Positions 1-9,854 of a stretch of DNA of 64,000 nt are shown piece after piece (positions within the stretch are counted from its first letter, which is position 1; each line of letters opens with the position of its first letter). The stretch comes from Pectinophora gossypiella. Its lineage: Eukaryota > Arthropoda > Insecta > Lepidoptera > Gelechiidae. The DNA is taken from the NCBI RefSeq assembly GCF_024362695.1, contig NC_065425.1, positions 9,119,001 through 9,183,000 on the forward strand, read 5' to 3'. A program made the position numbers and the translations under genes. The notes under the pieces were generated by a model. The model worked only from the letters and a program-made list of their open reading frames with translations, was not told the origin of the DNA and searched no databases.

Positions 1-1273
1 TTGTGGAATTGGAACGTGACTAGCTAAGTTTTTTATTTTTTTTTCTTGCTGTTGCATCATCATCTAATATTATAATCTACTTATATCTTTAATTAAATAT
101 CATCCATTTCTTTACGTTGAACATTGCCAACCTAAATAATAAACCAAACTTCTATAATAAAGTATACCTCCGCACCTAGTAAAAAACCTCTAATATCAAA
201 ACTCATATCAAATATGAAGTACTTTAGATAAAGGATATGAAATATTAGATAAATAGAGATAGCCAGAAGCAGACCAATCACAGGGTATTATTTATGTGTG
301 CCCAGTGTGAAATATGGAAGTGAAATTTATCAGCAGATAACTATATCAACACTGATACATACGAAATTCTCCCGCAATACAAAATGGCTACACGTTAAAT
401 GGAGTATTTTGATATATAGTTATTAATTTTAATGTTAAGGAAATGCTGCAATGTTACTTCTTTTAAGCAATAATATATGATGTGTAACTACAGTAGAACA
501 ATAAAATTAAAAAGTATAAAATGTTATTGTTACATACTTTGGAAAAGCGGTGCCTTCTAACACAGGCCCTATTAGCTTAAAAAAGCATCCGCCTCTAGCT
601 GATTATATTTTGTTTCTTGCCAATATATATATTTTGTAATATAAATAAACAAACATAATCTCGCCATAGAGGAAACTGCCAAAGATAGCGACGAGTTAAA
701 ATCTATATCTATTATTCGAGTCCTACATCCCAACAAAGGATAAAATGTTTAGAAGAAAAGTTCGTGGAAGTCACTTAAGTGTTTTTAGAAAAAAAAAACA
801 CACCTGGTATCATTTTTTTCGACATATCTCGATTTTTTTTACTAGCTTGTCTATTGCGAAGTTTTATTAGTAAAAATCATCCAAATAATAATATGATTTT
901 TCAAATAAACTTACTTAGTTATATAAATGAATGTACCTCAACAGTTAGGTACCTATTATAAGTAGGTCTGCTGTTACAACCGGCCTGTGTAACTTAAACA
1001 AACAAGAAGCCACAAGTAGCAGGACAAACAGAACCAAACTTGGACCTTCTCGAAGCTTCTAGCTCACGTGGTCTCGACGCGTGTTGCTCTAATAAACAGT
1101 CTATTCAATATAATACGATAGAGACATGCATATCTTTAATATGTAGTGGTCTATCAGCTCCAAACCGACGAGAAAGCAAAAAGGCTTTGATGAGAGTGTA
1201 AGAAGCGAAAGAGGTGTGTAAAGATCGTACTGGAATTCCGTGGTCTATGCCTACCCCTATTCCGTGGTCTATG
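1..1273. other. AT-rich spacer, no gene recognised
   Basis: I see no convincing gene or complete element. About 545-660 has the look of an old retroelement 3' end (an A-rich run ending in an AATAAA-like signal) but could not be tied to another copy here. Just before the next feature a 15-bp word starting ATTCCGTGGTC occurs twice, at 1235-1249 and 1259-1273. Confidence 0.5.
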
Positions 1274-1399
1274 GAGGAGCTCGGTGGCACAGCGGTAAAC
1301 GCGCTCGGTCTGCGATTGTTGAAGTTAAGCAACTTTCGCAAAGGCCGGTCATAGGATAGGTGACCACAAAATAGAAGTGTTCATCTCGAGCTTCTTTTT
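1274..1399 (+). mobile_element. SINE-D, chimeric tRNA/5S-headed SINE, truncated copy
   Basis: The head begins with a tRNA-type A box (TGGCACAGCGG) and continues into a 5S rRNA-like stretch: GAAGTTAAGCAAC at 1321, then GGATAGGTGACC at 1354. The 33-base spacing equals that between box A and box C of animal 5S rRNA. This copy ends soon after a TTCATCTCGAGCT motif at a TTTTT run, a typical RNA polymerase III stop. It lacks the body carried by the copy at 59.7 kb. The head is about 95% identical between the two copies. Confidence 0.75.
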
Positions 1400-1569
1400 A
1401 TAGTTACGTTCTAAAAGGATTAAAAAGAGATTTTATTTCGATCTTTGACAGATGTCATTTTGTCCACCGTGTTTAAATTCTTAAACACCCCAAATCACAC
1501 ACAAACCCAAATCTAATCGAGGTTAATATTTCTAATGATAAACATTACGGTTCAATGGTTCAAAGCAAA

Positions 1570-1701
1570 GGATTAAAAAGGGCATATTAAAACAATTCAT
1601 CTGAAAAAGCAATATTGCTGTTTGACATTTATTGCCACTTACTTTTATATGGTCAAATTGAAATATTGCTTTTTAAATGAATTGCGCCTTTTTAACCCCC
1701 C
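1570..1701. mobile_element. MITE-L, long imperfect terminal inverted repeats
   Basis: The left end (GATTAAAAAGGGC...AAAAAGCAATATTGC) is mirrored at the right end (GCAATATT-like, then GCGCCTTTTTAACC), giving arms of about 45 bp around a short centre. A second, diverged member lies at 14.3-14.4 kb. There is no coding capacity, so it is a non-autonomous DNA element of unknown superfamily. Confidence 0.6.
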
Positions 1702-1771
1702 TGTTCACAAACCGATCGTCTGTAACACCAAATAGATCAAAATAACAGATTTAAAACTATTCTATTTATAT

Positions 1772-1880
1772 ATAAAAAGCCATGTATTCTGTATTCGTGT
1801 ACGAAATGACTTTTACAAACAGTAAGATTTCCCGCGGGAGCGAGTTTTTCCGAGATTATTTCACGCCAAACTCTACGCTA
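1772..1880 (+). repeat. Left arm of a ~105-bp inverted repeat pair
   Basis: This segment, with the distinctive word ATTTCCCGCGGGA, recurs in reverse complement at 3203-3310 at roughly 85-90% identity. The 1.3 kb between the arms is filled with other repeats. The pair is either the ends of a larger decayed element or two opposed copies of one dispersed repeat. Confidence 0.65.
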
Positions 1881-2002
1881 CTTCTATGCTCTGTTGTAAA
1901 ACCGTACAGGATTGGATTTGAATCCAATATTTGAATACAATTTAAGGTGGAATTTGTCTTATTTCCGTCATTTTGGAGAAGTTAGACTCATACCTTGTTA
2001 CC

Positions 2003-2342
2003 ATAATACATAAACTCACGCCCGTAATCCCTAATGGGGTGGGCAGAGCCGCAAGTAATCAAAGACAACATGCAACCACGGTTGATACGAAGTCTTAAGA
2101 TGGATATGATGATCCTTGTAGTGTATTGATATTGCTATCCTTGTCTCGGGCGCATACGTCATCTGAATACAGAGCAAGAAAAACAGTCAGTCAATGCAGG
2201 ACGGTCTGCCTGTACAGAGTGATGGTGTGTTGGCGAGCCAAATCATGGCAGCATACAAAAGGTGTACTCTACAATCCTTATGGTGATAAGGGATCAGCCC
2301 ATAACATTAGTCCATCATGTTAGAGGACACAATCCCTCGGTC
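2003..2342 (-). mobile_element. SINE-T copy with an internal insertion
   Basis: It matches the well-bounded SINE-T copy at 21.4 kb. Read on the minus strand it ends in the family tail CGTGAGTTTATG. About 155 bp (2117-2275) absent from the other copies interrupts it, bounded by the short direct repeat ATCCTT. Open frames across it are mosaics and not genes. Confidence 0.7.
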
Positions 2343-2353
2343 AGTAACCATAA

Positions 2354-2546
2354 CCATAGAATAAGGAATAATACTACGTATAGAACGGCAACTCTCCGCT
2401 TCCGCGTCTGTGCTAGGTTTACCTCACCCCCTCGGTCTTAAATCGTATGGCGTCAGACGTCACACACACAGATGCGCGTGTACGATAATGTCAAAGTGTA
2501 GTGTCTGTGTAAAACGAGGTTGTTTGTATGAAGTGTCCGCGGTGTG
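2354..2546 (-). repeat. Repeat F copy
   Basis: Similar in reverse complement to segments at 53.8, 56.9 and 57.5 kb; shared landmarks are ACACACAGATGCGCGTGTACG and the GAACGGCAACTCTCCGC block. No terminal repeats or coding region are visible, so the class is unknown. Confidence 0.6.
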
Positions 2547-2616
2547 CCATAATGTTCATCATATCCATCCAGGGTTGATCTATCCACCTCACAACCCACG
2601 CGATTGAAGAAGAATA

Positions 2617-2704
2617 GACGGAAAATTCCACTTGATATTAACTCAGAATCATGAGTTGAGTCATCCCTCTCAGTGTTGGGTACGGTTTCACTAACACCCT
2701 GTAT
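2617..2704. mobile_element. MITE-H, right half only
   Basis: Contains the MITE-H arm, from GGAAAATTCCACTTGATATT to the terminal word ACACCCTGTATA. The opposite arm is missing. Complete two-armed members are at 34.5 and 55.5 kb. Confidence 0.65.
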
Positions 2705-2944
2705 ATATGTTACGTTTACTTACAAGACTTAAACGACAGTACTATAGTGTATACTAGTATAATTCCGCGTATTCGTTTCACTTTCTGTCCGTATAGTTGG
2801 CGCGGTGCCAGCCCGCTAATTTGCGAACATTAGCGATCCCTTGGTTTGTTTGTCTCTAAGAATAGACGCAAACTTACTTTTGAATACTTGCTAGTGTTTG
2901 CAAGTAATTAAGTATATATGTAAAGATTACAGATAAAAATGAAA

Positions 2945-3195
2945 GAAGTCACTGTAGTAGTATGGTACACCGGTTTGCTCCGCAATAGGGGAGCGAAGGT
3001 TCGAACCCCGGTTAGGTCTATGAAATAACTATTTAGTTTTCATTCAAAAATTCTATGACGTCATAAAAATATTTTTGTGCAAGCCATGTCTTAAGAGCAG
3101 TTCTAAAGTTCATATTCATAGAGGAGTGGGTATGTGTACTATACACCTCTGCCTACCCGTTTGGGGATACAGGCGTGATGGTATGTTATGTAAAT
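2945..3195 (+). mobile_element. SINE-E related element, diverged
   Basis: It starts with a head containing a B-box-like GGTTCGAACCC (about 2999) and ends with the SINE-E type tail (CTCTGCCTACCC...GGCGTGATGGTATGTTATG). The middle is diverged from the fuller SINE-E copy at 32.8 kb. Confidence 0.5.
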
Positions 3196-3202
3196 GTACA
3201 GC

Positions 3203-3310
3203 TGTAGAGTTTGGCGTGAAATAATCGCGGAAAAACTCATTCCCGCGGGAAATCTTACTGTTGGTAAAACTCATTTCATACACGAATACAGAATATGTGA
3301 CTTTTTACAG
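3203..3310 (-). repeat. Right arm of the ~105-bp inverted repeat pair
   Basis: Reverse complement of the segment at 1772-1880, carrying the palindromic core CCCGCGGGA. See the left arm entry for interpretation. Confidence 0.65.
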
Positions 3311-3360
3311 AAATAGACAATAAATAAAAGTATCGGCTATGACTTTTGTTTTTACAATGA

Positions 3361-3450
3361 GGTACTTTCCAGGCTACGTTCCCGAAAAACAATATAGATG
3401 GCGCTGTACAGATTTTCTTTCGTTTAACCTTCTAATTTCATGGATAACAG
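3361..3450 (+). repeat. Dispersed repeat also seen at 21.3 kb
   Basis: Shares GGCTACGTTCC and AGATGGCGCTG with 21276-21356, whose continuation resumes at 21646 after a SINE-T insertion. Class unknown; no coding region. Confidence 0.55.
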
Positions 3451-3472
3451 ACATAACTATCTATTATTTGTA

Positions 3473-3614
3473 AGGTCACGAGCATTAAAATATGTATACA
3501 CTTTGATACCATGTCACATTAACTTTTTTGACATTGAACAGTAAGTCTCACTAAATGTCAAATATGTTAGTGCGACAGAGTCCTAAAGTGGGTACATTAT
3601 AGTGCTCATGACTG
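3473..3614 (-). mobile_element. MITE-M, 142-bp TA-flanked MITE
   Basis: Ends GGTCACGAGC and GCTCATGACTG form imperfect terminal inverted repeats of about 12 bp. A TA dinucleotide lies at the ends, as expected for Tc1/mariner-type insertion. Six members occur in the window. It is opposed to the copy at 3898-4039. Confidence 0.75.
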
Positions 3615-3897
3615 TACGTACACCCCTGCGACGTGTAACGTGTGCGACTGTAAAAGGCGTGAGTTTTAGTAATAAACTATATTCCATATTAAGCATATAA
3701 TTTCCAAAGTCCCGAACGCTTCACGCCAACAAGTCCATTATTTTAGTCAAAAGTGTGTTGTTAGCGAAACTAGTAACTTTGTAAGATATATCTCGACGGG
3801 ATCTTTGACCGTCTGCCTAGACGCGGATGTGGTAAGAAACTCGCTGTTGATGTGGCATCGACATAACATAGCACGGCCGCGTGCCCTGACACCTGTA

Positions 3898-4039
3898 CAG
3901 TCATGAGCAATATAATGTACCCACTTTAGGACTCTGTCGCACTAACATATTTGACATTTAGTGAGACTTACAGTTCAATTTGTCAAAAAAGTTAATGTGA
4001 CATGGTACCAAAATGTATACATATTAATGCTCGTGACCG
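3898..4039 (+). mobile_element. MITE-M copy, opposed to the previous one
   Basis: Flanked by TA on both sides (3896-3897 and 4040-4041). Begins CAGTCATGAGCA and ends TGCTCGTGACCG. An open frame starting inside it and running into the LINE-1 fragment is a chance fusion of two elements. Confidence 0.8.
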
Positions 4040-4095
4040 TACGGGAGGAGTTTATGAATGCTGCCGAAAATGTTGTCCGGGTGGCAAAATACTGC

Positions 4096-4282
4096 AATCA
4101 GAATCATTTATTCAACGTAATTACCATGGATAAACTTGTTGAAGGTCAATGTAACATTTTTGAATTTACGTCATTTCGCGAGGTGTTATGGCAAGTATGA
4201 GGACAAGAAATGACAAGAAACTGCAACAGCAACACATCTTTTAAATCAATGAGACAATAACAAGTTATTTAATAACTAGAGG
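4096..4282 (-). mobile_element. LINE-1 3' end fragment
   Basis: Nearly identical to the 3' untranslated region downstream of the reverse transcriptase ORF at 18.4-18.6 kb, including the AATCAGAATCA end repeat and the TGCAACAGCAACACATC block. It is a 5'-truncated insertion retaining only about 190 bp of non-coding tail. Confidence 0.8.
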
Positions 4283-4289
4283 AGGTGTT

Positions 4290-4360
4290 ATTATGCTCCG
4301 GTTGATTGAGGGGAGGCCTGTGCCCAGCAGTGGGACGTATATAGGCTGTTTATGTATGTT
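4290..4360 (+). mobile_element. SINE-A tail fragment
   Basis: Only the last 70 bp of SINE-A are present: GGTTGATTGAGGGGAGGCC, the CAGCAGTGGGACGTATATA block and the GTTTATGTATG tail. Confidence 0.75.
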
Positions 4361-4651
4361 TTATTTTATATATTATTATCTTATGGGTACTGTGATACAG
4401 GGGAAATCCTCGTGTAAGCCACGCTATTAACCTATGCATAATTTTATTTTATTTGGTAAATTAATATTTTTTACTTTTTTTTACTTTTGGTTTTTCCAAT
4501 CTGATATGCCACATCCACTCTGTCATAGCTCCTCGTCCCCTCCCCCGACGTCTTCAGCAGTTTTATAGGTCGGACGTCGAATCCACGTCCACAGTCCACT
4601 AATATCGATTTCGCTTTGTTTCTTTCTGACGCGTTTGGATCACCAGAAGAT

Positions 4652-4929
4652 ATCTTCTTCTTATCGTGTGGGTTGTGAGGTGGAGTACCAGGTTAATATT
4701 GAGCTGCCAAAGGCCCCTGACATGGCTCATGTAACGACTACATACTTACATGCTTAACGTGCCTGCCGCAGCACGGATCATCATACTTTCGGACAATCAG
4801 GTGATCAGTCTGTAATGCCCTAACCAAACTAGGGATCACAAAGTGATTTTTGTGATATGTCCTTACTGGGATTCGAAGCCGGGGCATCCGGATCGTGAGC
4901 CCAACGCTCAACCACTGGACCACGGAGGA
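4652..4929 (-). mobile_element. SINE-B copy, internal deletion
   Basis: Read on the minus strand: a tRNA-like head with B box near 4875, the shared core, and the family tail ending in CACACGATAAGAAGAAG. About 35 bp before the core's GTTAAGC end are missing relative to full copies. Chance open frames across it are not genes. Confidence 0.8.
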
Positions 4930-5012
4930 CCAAAATATATTATATGGATTTTCAAAACTACGTTTCAACTATCTACATATTATGTAGTGAGAACTTAATT
5001 CATTAAATGAAA

Positions 5013-5285
5013 TTAGATCGTGTGCCAGGTTCAAGATAAATTATGAAATTCTGATTACTAAATAAAGACAGCTCTTAAACTTACGAAAAACATTTTCTTT
5101 TTCTATTTAACTTATTTATGAACTTTAATCAAGAAAAGCGTAATAATAAGTCAGACATTTTATCACGTTTTCTATGACGTCACAGTGTGCGTTTTCATAC
5201 AAATTCCATAGATAGTAATTTCGTGTTTTGACGTTTAGTAAAACGTAACTGATTTGACTAGTTGGAAACTAGCCTATTTATTATT
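5013..5285 (+). repeat. Repeat G copy
   Basis: About 270 bp, shared with 38.1, 52.7 and 60.1 kb. Landmarks are TTCAAGATAAATTATGA, TCTATGACGTCACAGTGTGC and the end GACTAGTTGGAAACTAGCC. The reverse copy at 38.1 kb shows short terminal inverted repeats, which suggests a MITE. Confidence 0.7.
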
Positions 5286-5309
5286 CATTTTCGAATTAAA
5301 AAAACATGC

Positions 5310-5511
5310 CTTAGACTTGCACCAATGAGTTATTAATTTGTGTTAAGTTTTCACTAAGTAACACAGTTGACTCGACCATTATATACAGCGATAGGTACGA
5401 CTCACCTATCACGTTGCACTAACAGAACGTTCGGTAAGGAGTGGGTACTTAGTTCATCATGCTGATGTCTGACTACCCCAATTGGGATATAGTCGTGAGC
5501 TTATGTTATGA
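5310..5511 (+). mobile_element. SINE-E copy, head missing
   Basis: Starts near GACTTGCACCAATGAG and ends with CCCAATTGGGATATAGTCG then the GAGCTTATGTTATG tail. The tRNA-like head seen at 32.8 kb is absent. Confidence 0.7.
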
Positions 5512-5699
5512 TTGTGCATGTGACGGAATCTTGTCTGGGCCGACATCGGGACATTGACGTTCAGATGGGATCAATGACCGGAACACCCGAATTTCTCCCA
5601 GATGGAGAGGGGGGTTTGATCGGAAAATTAAGTGAGTTTTTGCCTTTGCTATTGAACGCTGTCTGGTTTTGGTTTATGCCGTCTTATGGCGTAAGGGAC

Positions 5700-6025
5700 G
5701 GCCTCCGTGGTCCAGTGGTTGAGCGTTGGGCTCACGATCCGGAGGTTCTGGGTTCGAATCCCGGTGACGACATATCACAAAAATCACTTTGTCATCCCTA
5801 GTTTGGTTAGGACATTACAGGCTGATCACCTGATTGTCTAAAAAGTAAGATGATTCGTGCTTCGGAAGGCACTTTAAGCCTTTGGTCCCGGTTACTACAT
5901 ACTGATGTAAGTAAGTAGTCGTTACATGAGCCATGTCAGGGGCCTTTGGCGGCTCAATAATAACCCTAATACCAGGGTTGATGAGGTTGATAATTCACCT
6001 CACAACCCACACGATAGAAGAAGAT
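5700..6025 (+). mobile_element. SINE-B, full-length copy with target-site duplication
   Basis: About 326 bp. The tRNA-like head has an A-box region (TGGTCCAGTGGTTGAG) and a B box (GGTTCGAATCC). The shared core is near 5863-5890 and the tail ends CACGATAGAAGAAGAT. The flanks GGCGTAAGG (5688-5696) and GGTGTAAGG (6026-6034) look like a 9-bp target-site duplication with one change. This is a pol III retroposon and not a tRNA gene. Confidence 0.85.
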
Positions 6026-6279
6026 GGTGTAAGGTCAATTTTAATCGAGTAAAATATTTACGAGTCATTGCAACACTGGCCGAAATTAAAAATACAAAGA
6101 AAATAAAAATGTTTGAAGGCGGGAGATTGTTTTTTGTTTTGGCGGACGGGGATTTAGGTTTGAGTTTAGAGGGAGATGGAAGCGAATTTGAATGGTTATA
6201 AAATTATAAATTGTACAATTTGATTGTCAAAAGTAAAGGAAAATATATATGTTGTAAAATTAAAGAAGGCGAGTTTTAT

Positions 6280-6478
6280 GAGATGTAGCCCGAACGGCAT
6301 TCTGAAGGCATTATCAGATAAGCCAGATTGCCCTTTTTGGGGGCATTGGAATGCGATCCACGTGGGCTTTTAATTGTTTTTCTTAATTGGTGTTTTTTTT
6401 TGTCGGTGTGTAATGTAATTATGTTGTCTGCGTGTAACTGTTTATGGGCATCGCCTGAAATAAATGCTTTTTTTTATT
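6280..6478 (+). mobile_element. Retroelement 3' end with AATAAA signal
   Basis: Ends GGGCATCGCCTGAAATAAA followed by T-rich sequence, the pattern of a LINE 3' untranslated region. There is no usable reverse-transcriptase sequence, so the clade is unassigned. Confidence 0.4.
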
Positions 6479-6760
6479 ATTATTATTTTATTGCTTCTGT
6501 GCTGTTCTGGGAGCAAATAAAAAAACATAGAACACGTTCAGCTGCTTCTCTTCCCGGGCATGTCGTAAAAACCGACAGAGGGATTGTATCCTCTAACATG
6601 ATGGACTAATGTTATGGGCGATAGGCTGATCCCTTATCACCATAAGGTTCATCATATCCATATTTGGACTTCGTATCAACAGTGGCTGCAAGTTGTCTTT
6701 ATTTCTGCCCACCCCATTAGGGATTACGGGCGTGAGTTTATGTATGTATGTATTATATTA
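6479..6760 (+). mobile_element. SINE-T, near full-length
   Basis: Matches the minus-strand SINE-T at 21.4 kb over nearly its whole length, ending in GGGATTACGGGCGTGAG and (TATG)n. Open frames over it are incidental. Confidence 0.75.
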
Positions 6761-6805
6761 TATTATGTGGCTTTACGTCGGAGTTTATTAAAATCTATGA
6801 TGCAT

Positions 6806-6950
6806 ATTTAACATAACATCATGACTAACCCAATTGGGGTAGTCAGAGGTACATCCATCGCAAGATCAATTGAGTACTCACGCCTTACCCGAGCTTTCTG
6901 TTAGACCAACGTGATAAGCCGTATCGCCATCTATAATGGTCGAGTTAATA
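6806..6950 (-). mobile_element. SINE-E 3' portion
   Basis: Reverse complement of the SINE-E 3' region, including CCAATTGGGGTAGTCAGAG and CGAGCTTTCTGTTAGACC. Confidence 0.7.
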
Positions 6951-7114
6951 ATTATTTAAAAAGTGTGTATGTAGTAATAGTTTTTAGAGGGTTATTATTA
7001 AAATGGCTAAATAATAGTGCCAAAGAATCATAATGAATGTTACTAATTAAAATGATTTAAAACATACATAGCTATGACGAAAGTAGAACGACTCCAAGGC
7101 ACCTAACCTAAGTA

Positions 7115-7260
7115 CAGTCATGAGCAATATCATGTATCCACTTTAGAACCGTGTCGCACTATCATATTTCACATTTAATGAGACTTACGGTTTAATTTGT
7201 CAAAAAAGCTAATGTGACATGGTTCCAAAGTGTATACTATACATGTTAGTACTCGTGACC
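7115..7260 (+). mobile_element. MITE-M copy
   Basis: TA precedes CAGTCATGAGCA at the left, and TGCTCGTGACCG-type sequence with TA closes the right. The interior is more diverged than in the copies at 3.9 and 21.1 kb. Confidence 0.75.
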
Positions 7261-7405
7261 GTACAATTTCGTTTTATTTTTGTAGAGTTCGCCATTTTAT
7301 TTATTTATTTATATAAAATGCACACACAACACGTATCAATCATTTTGAAACACAAATAAAAAAAAAATAACAAAAAATAAAAAAATAAATTATTATTTGA
7401 GCCAT

Positions 7406-7512
7406 CCTTAGTTGTAGAGATTTCCAAGATGGCGAAAGGGGCAAAATACATTAAATGCAGTCAAAGAACTGTTTTATCTTACGTTAAAACTTCAAACCAC
7501 CGTTTCATATTA
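7406..7512 (+). repeat. Repeat K copy 1
   Basis: Roughly 85% identical to 8987-9100 (shared TTAGTTGTAGAGATTTCCAA and GGGGYAAAATAC). Short, non-coding and unclassified. Confidence 0.6.
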
Positions 7513-8506
7513 ATTATAAAGTGCAATATTTCAAATATGCACACCAATAAATTCCATACTTAAATACAGTTTAAATTACTTAAAAGATACATTAATACCA
7601 ACAATAATAATTTATGTCCAAGTAAATAAACAGTCTGTTTTCGTCGACTGGTCGTATTAAGGTCATATGGCATTTTATCAGTTCATTATACTTTTTATGA
7701 ATCATACTTATGTAGTATAATGCAATTATTGTGAACTGTTCAGTTCATCGATATTGCATTAAAATGTATAGGGCTGAACAATAGCATCTAATATGTGATA
7801 ATACTACTGCTCTCAGGTAGGGAGGTGCTCGTCGTAATCAAACAATTCAGCAATTCTCTTGAATAATGTGATGTTTTCATAAACATTGTTAACTCTCCAA
7901 CTCTTCATAACAGATTACCGCAACCTAACAAAATTCCCGTCACCGCCTTTTTAAAAAGGCGGGAAAACGTTCCCGTTCGAAAAAGAAGAAAGCAAAATAA
8001 AAACAAATGAAATAATATGCCAGTTCCAAATTAAAAATAATAAAGTCGTGACACAGATTCACGATTATATTCCGTCTGGTATTAAGTTATAAAATCCAAT
8101 AATAATTCAATAATAAAATAAACATTACTAACCCTAACAAATATATAAGTTTTTTATATTAAAACAAATAATACCGGGTTCTTACCGCGTTATTATCAGA
8201 AATATGTGACTTCCGATATTTCAATACTGTTGCAAGTGCCATGACAAGACAAGTTTTTTTTTTATATTTGTCTTATCGTAATGACAAAAATGGCGTTCTA
8301 ATGTCAGTGTCATCGCCATTGACATTTGATAGGGTTGACACTCTTCAAATTAAATTACTATTGTTTTCTTTTTCATTAAAACAGTGATTAGCGTACATAT
8401 TTCTTTTCATTCCAAATAATTATGCCTATCATTTCATTAAGTCTTTAATTTAATTTTAAAATTGTTATATACTGATTCTGATATTTTATTCCATTCTTCG
8501 TTATAC
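7513..8506. other. AT-rich spacer
   Basis: No recognised gene or repeat. There is a small GGCGGGAAAACG patch at about 7955-7970 and poly-T tracts. Confidence 0.5.
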
Positions 8507-8517
8507 AGAATCAATGT

Positions 8518-8611
8518 CCATTTTTTTTTTGACGTGACTTATTGTAGATTTGCCGCAGGGCATTAACTACTTGGCCGGACAAATGGGGAGCGCTGAAGGC
8601 TCTCACCCGGT
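8518..8611 (-). mobile_element. Retro-J, short 5'-truncated insertion with TSD
   Basis: On the minus strand the element ends in poly-A (poly-T at 8520-8531 on the plus strand). The word AGAATCAATGT stands on both sides (8507-8517 and 8612-8622), an 11-bp target-site duplication. Only 94 bp of the element 3' end were copied. Confidence 0.85.
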
Positions 8612-8628
8612 AGAATCAATGTTATAGG

Positions 8629-8716
8629 TTAGAGAATAATACATCGTATGGAACGGTAACTCTCCGCCCCGTACCAATTCGTATCGGGCGCCTACCTCAC
8701 CCCCTCTGGGTCTTAC
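8629..8716 (-). repeat. Repeat F fragment
   Basis: Contains AACGGTAACTCTCCGC and CTACCTCACCCCCT, matching the F repeats at 2.4 and 57.7 kb in reverse orientation. Confidence 0.55.
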
Positions 8717-8986
8717 TTTAGTCTAAAACGTAAGCTGCTAAGGGGGAAAGAGATCAAACTGTCTCGCTCGGTAAGAATGAAATTTTCGTATTTAATGTCC
8801 GGAGTGTGTCAATGGTTTGAATGTATTCTATTCACCGTTTCCATTCAGTGTTTTAATTGCTATTGCAGACGTGCCTTCGCAAAAATCACTGCTCTGCCTT
8901 GCTAATAAAATAAACCATATGGGTGCTTTCGGACAGATTGCTTCGAGATAACAAAACATAGGGGGTTAGCCAAGTTGCAAACGTTT

Positions 8987-9100
8987 TAGTTTAGTTGTAG
9001 AGATTTCCAAAATGGCGAGAGGGGTAAAATACTTTAAATGTTGTCAAGGAACCGTTTCCAGTATCTTACGCTAAAACCTCTAATCACCGTTTATTTTACT
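8987..9100 (+). repeat. Repeat K copy 2
   Basis: Partner of 7406-7512; see that entry. Confidence 0.6.
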
Positions 9101-9113
9101 ATGTCAGTTTATG

Positions 9114-9272
9114 TCATCATCATCATTAATTTAAGAGCCACGCCGATAAGGTGTAGCATTATCCATGATACTTTTTAGGGAAAAATAGGGCAGTGGTTTC
9201 CCTCTTGCCTTCCGCCCCGCAGTACTCTGTCTGACGCAAGTGGGATGGCGCCCAGAGTAGTCTATTAGTTTA
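9114..9272 (-). mobile_element. SINE-I copy
   Basis: Shares a block with 16.4 kb (CTTCCGCCCCGCAGTACTCT in this orientation). Its sense 3' end (AATGCTACACC, then GTGGCTCTTAAATTAATGATGATG) matches the end of LINE-4 at 35 and 51.2 kb. A head was not identified. Confidence 0.6.
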
Positions 9273-9478
9273 TGTCAACTCCATTTTATCAATGTCACAG
9301 TCGATTGTCAGAATCGTTTGCAAGTCGGTTAAGGCCCCATGCTATCAGAACGGGACAGCCCTACTAGATCGATGCTTCACTGCATTGTTCTTAAAAAAAG
9401 CACAGTTAGTCGATATGTATGCTATGCACTTGTCAATTCCAAGTAAAAGAGTGGAAGAAACTGTTTTTATTACACACA

Positions 9479-9555
9479 ACATAAGTTCACAACTATACAC
9501 CCAATTGGGGTAGTCAGAAAGCTCGGTGAGGCGTGGGTACTTAGTTCATTATGCA
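9479..9555. repeat. SINE-E pieces joined in opposite orientation
   Basis: 9479-9520 is a minus-strand SINE-E tail (CCAATTGGGGTAGTCAGA). It is fused directly to a plus-strand interior piece (GAAAGCTCGGTGAGG...GTACTTAGTTCA), indicating an inversion or template switch. Confidence 0.55.
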
Positions 9556-9633
9556 TAATGTACTGTGTTTTTAATATTCTAAGATAGAGGGAACCTGAGT
9601 GGTGATGGTATTCTATGGTATGGTAATGTAATA

Positions 9634-9772
9634 TCGTGCTGGATTTGCACCAATGAGTTATTAATTTAAGTGCAGTTTTCACTAACACAGTTGGATCGCC
9701 GTCTACCACGTTGGTCTAACAGAAAGCTCGGTGAGGTGTGGGTACTTAGTTCGTCTTGATGGATGTAGAATC
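9634..9772 (+). mobile_element. SINE-E interior copy
   Basis: Runs from TTTGCACCAATGAGTTATT to GTACTTAGTTCGTCTTG; lacks both the head and the final tail. Confidence 0.65.
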
Positions 9773-9854
9773 AAAGAGCAAAACTGCAGTCACTGAGCCC
9801 AGCGGATTATTTGTAAACAGTGGTGAAACTATGAACCATTAGTTGTCATAATTA

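Noticed and set aside
3961..4200. 79-codon ORF
   Set aside because: It starts inside MITE-M and ends in a LINE-1 3' UTR, with unrelated sequence between; a chance fusion.
5508..5801. 97-codon ORF
   Set aside because: Crosses the end of SINE-E and the head of SINE-B; not conserved coding sequence.
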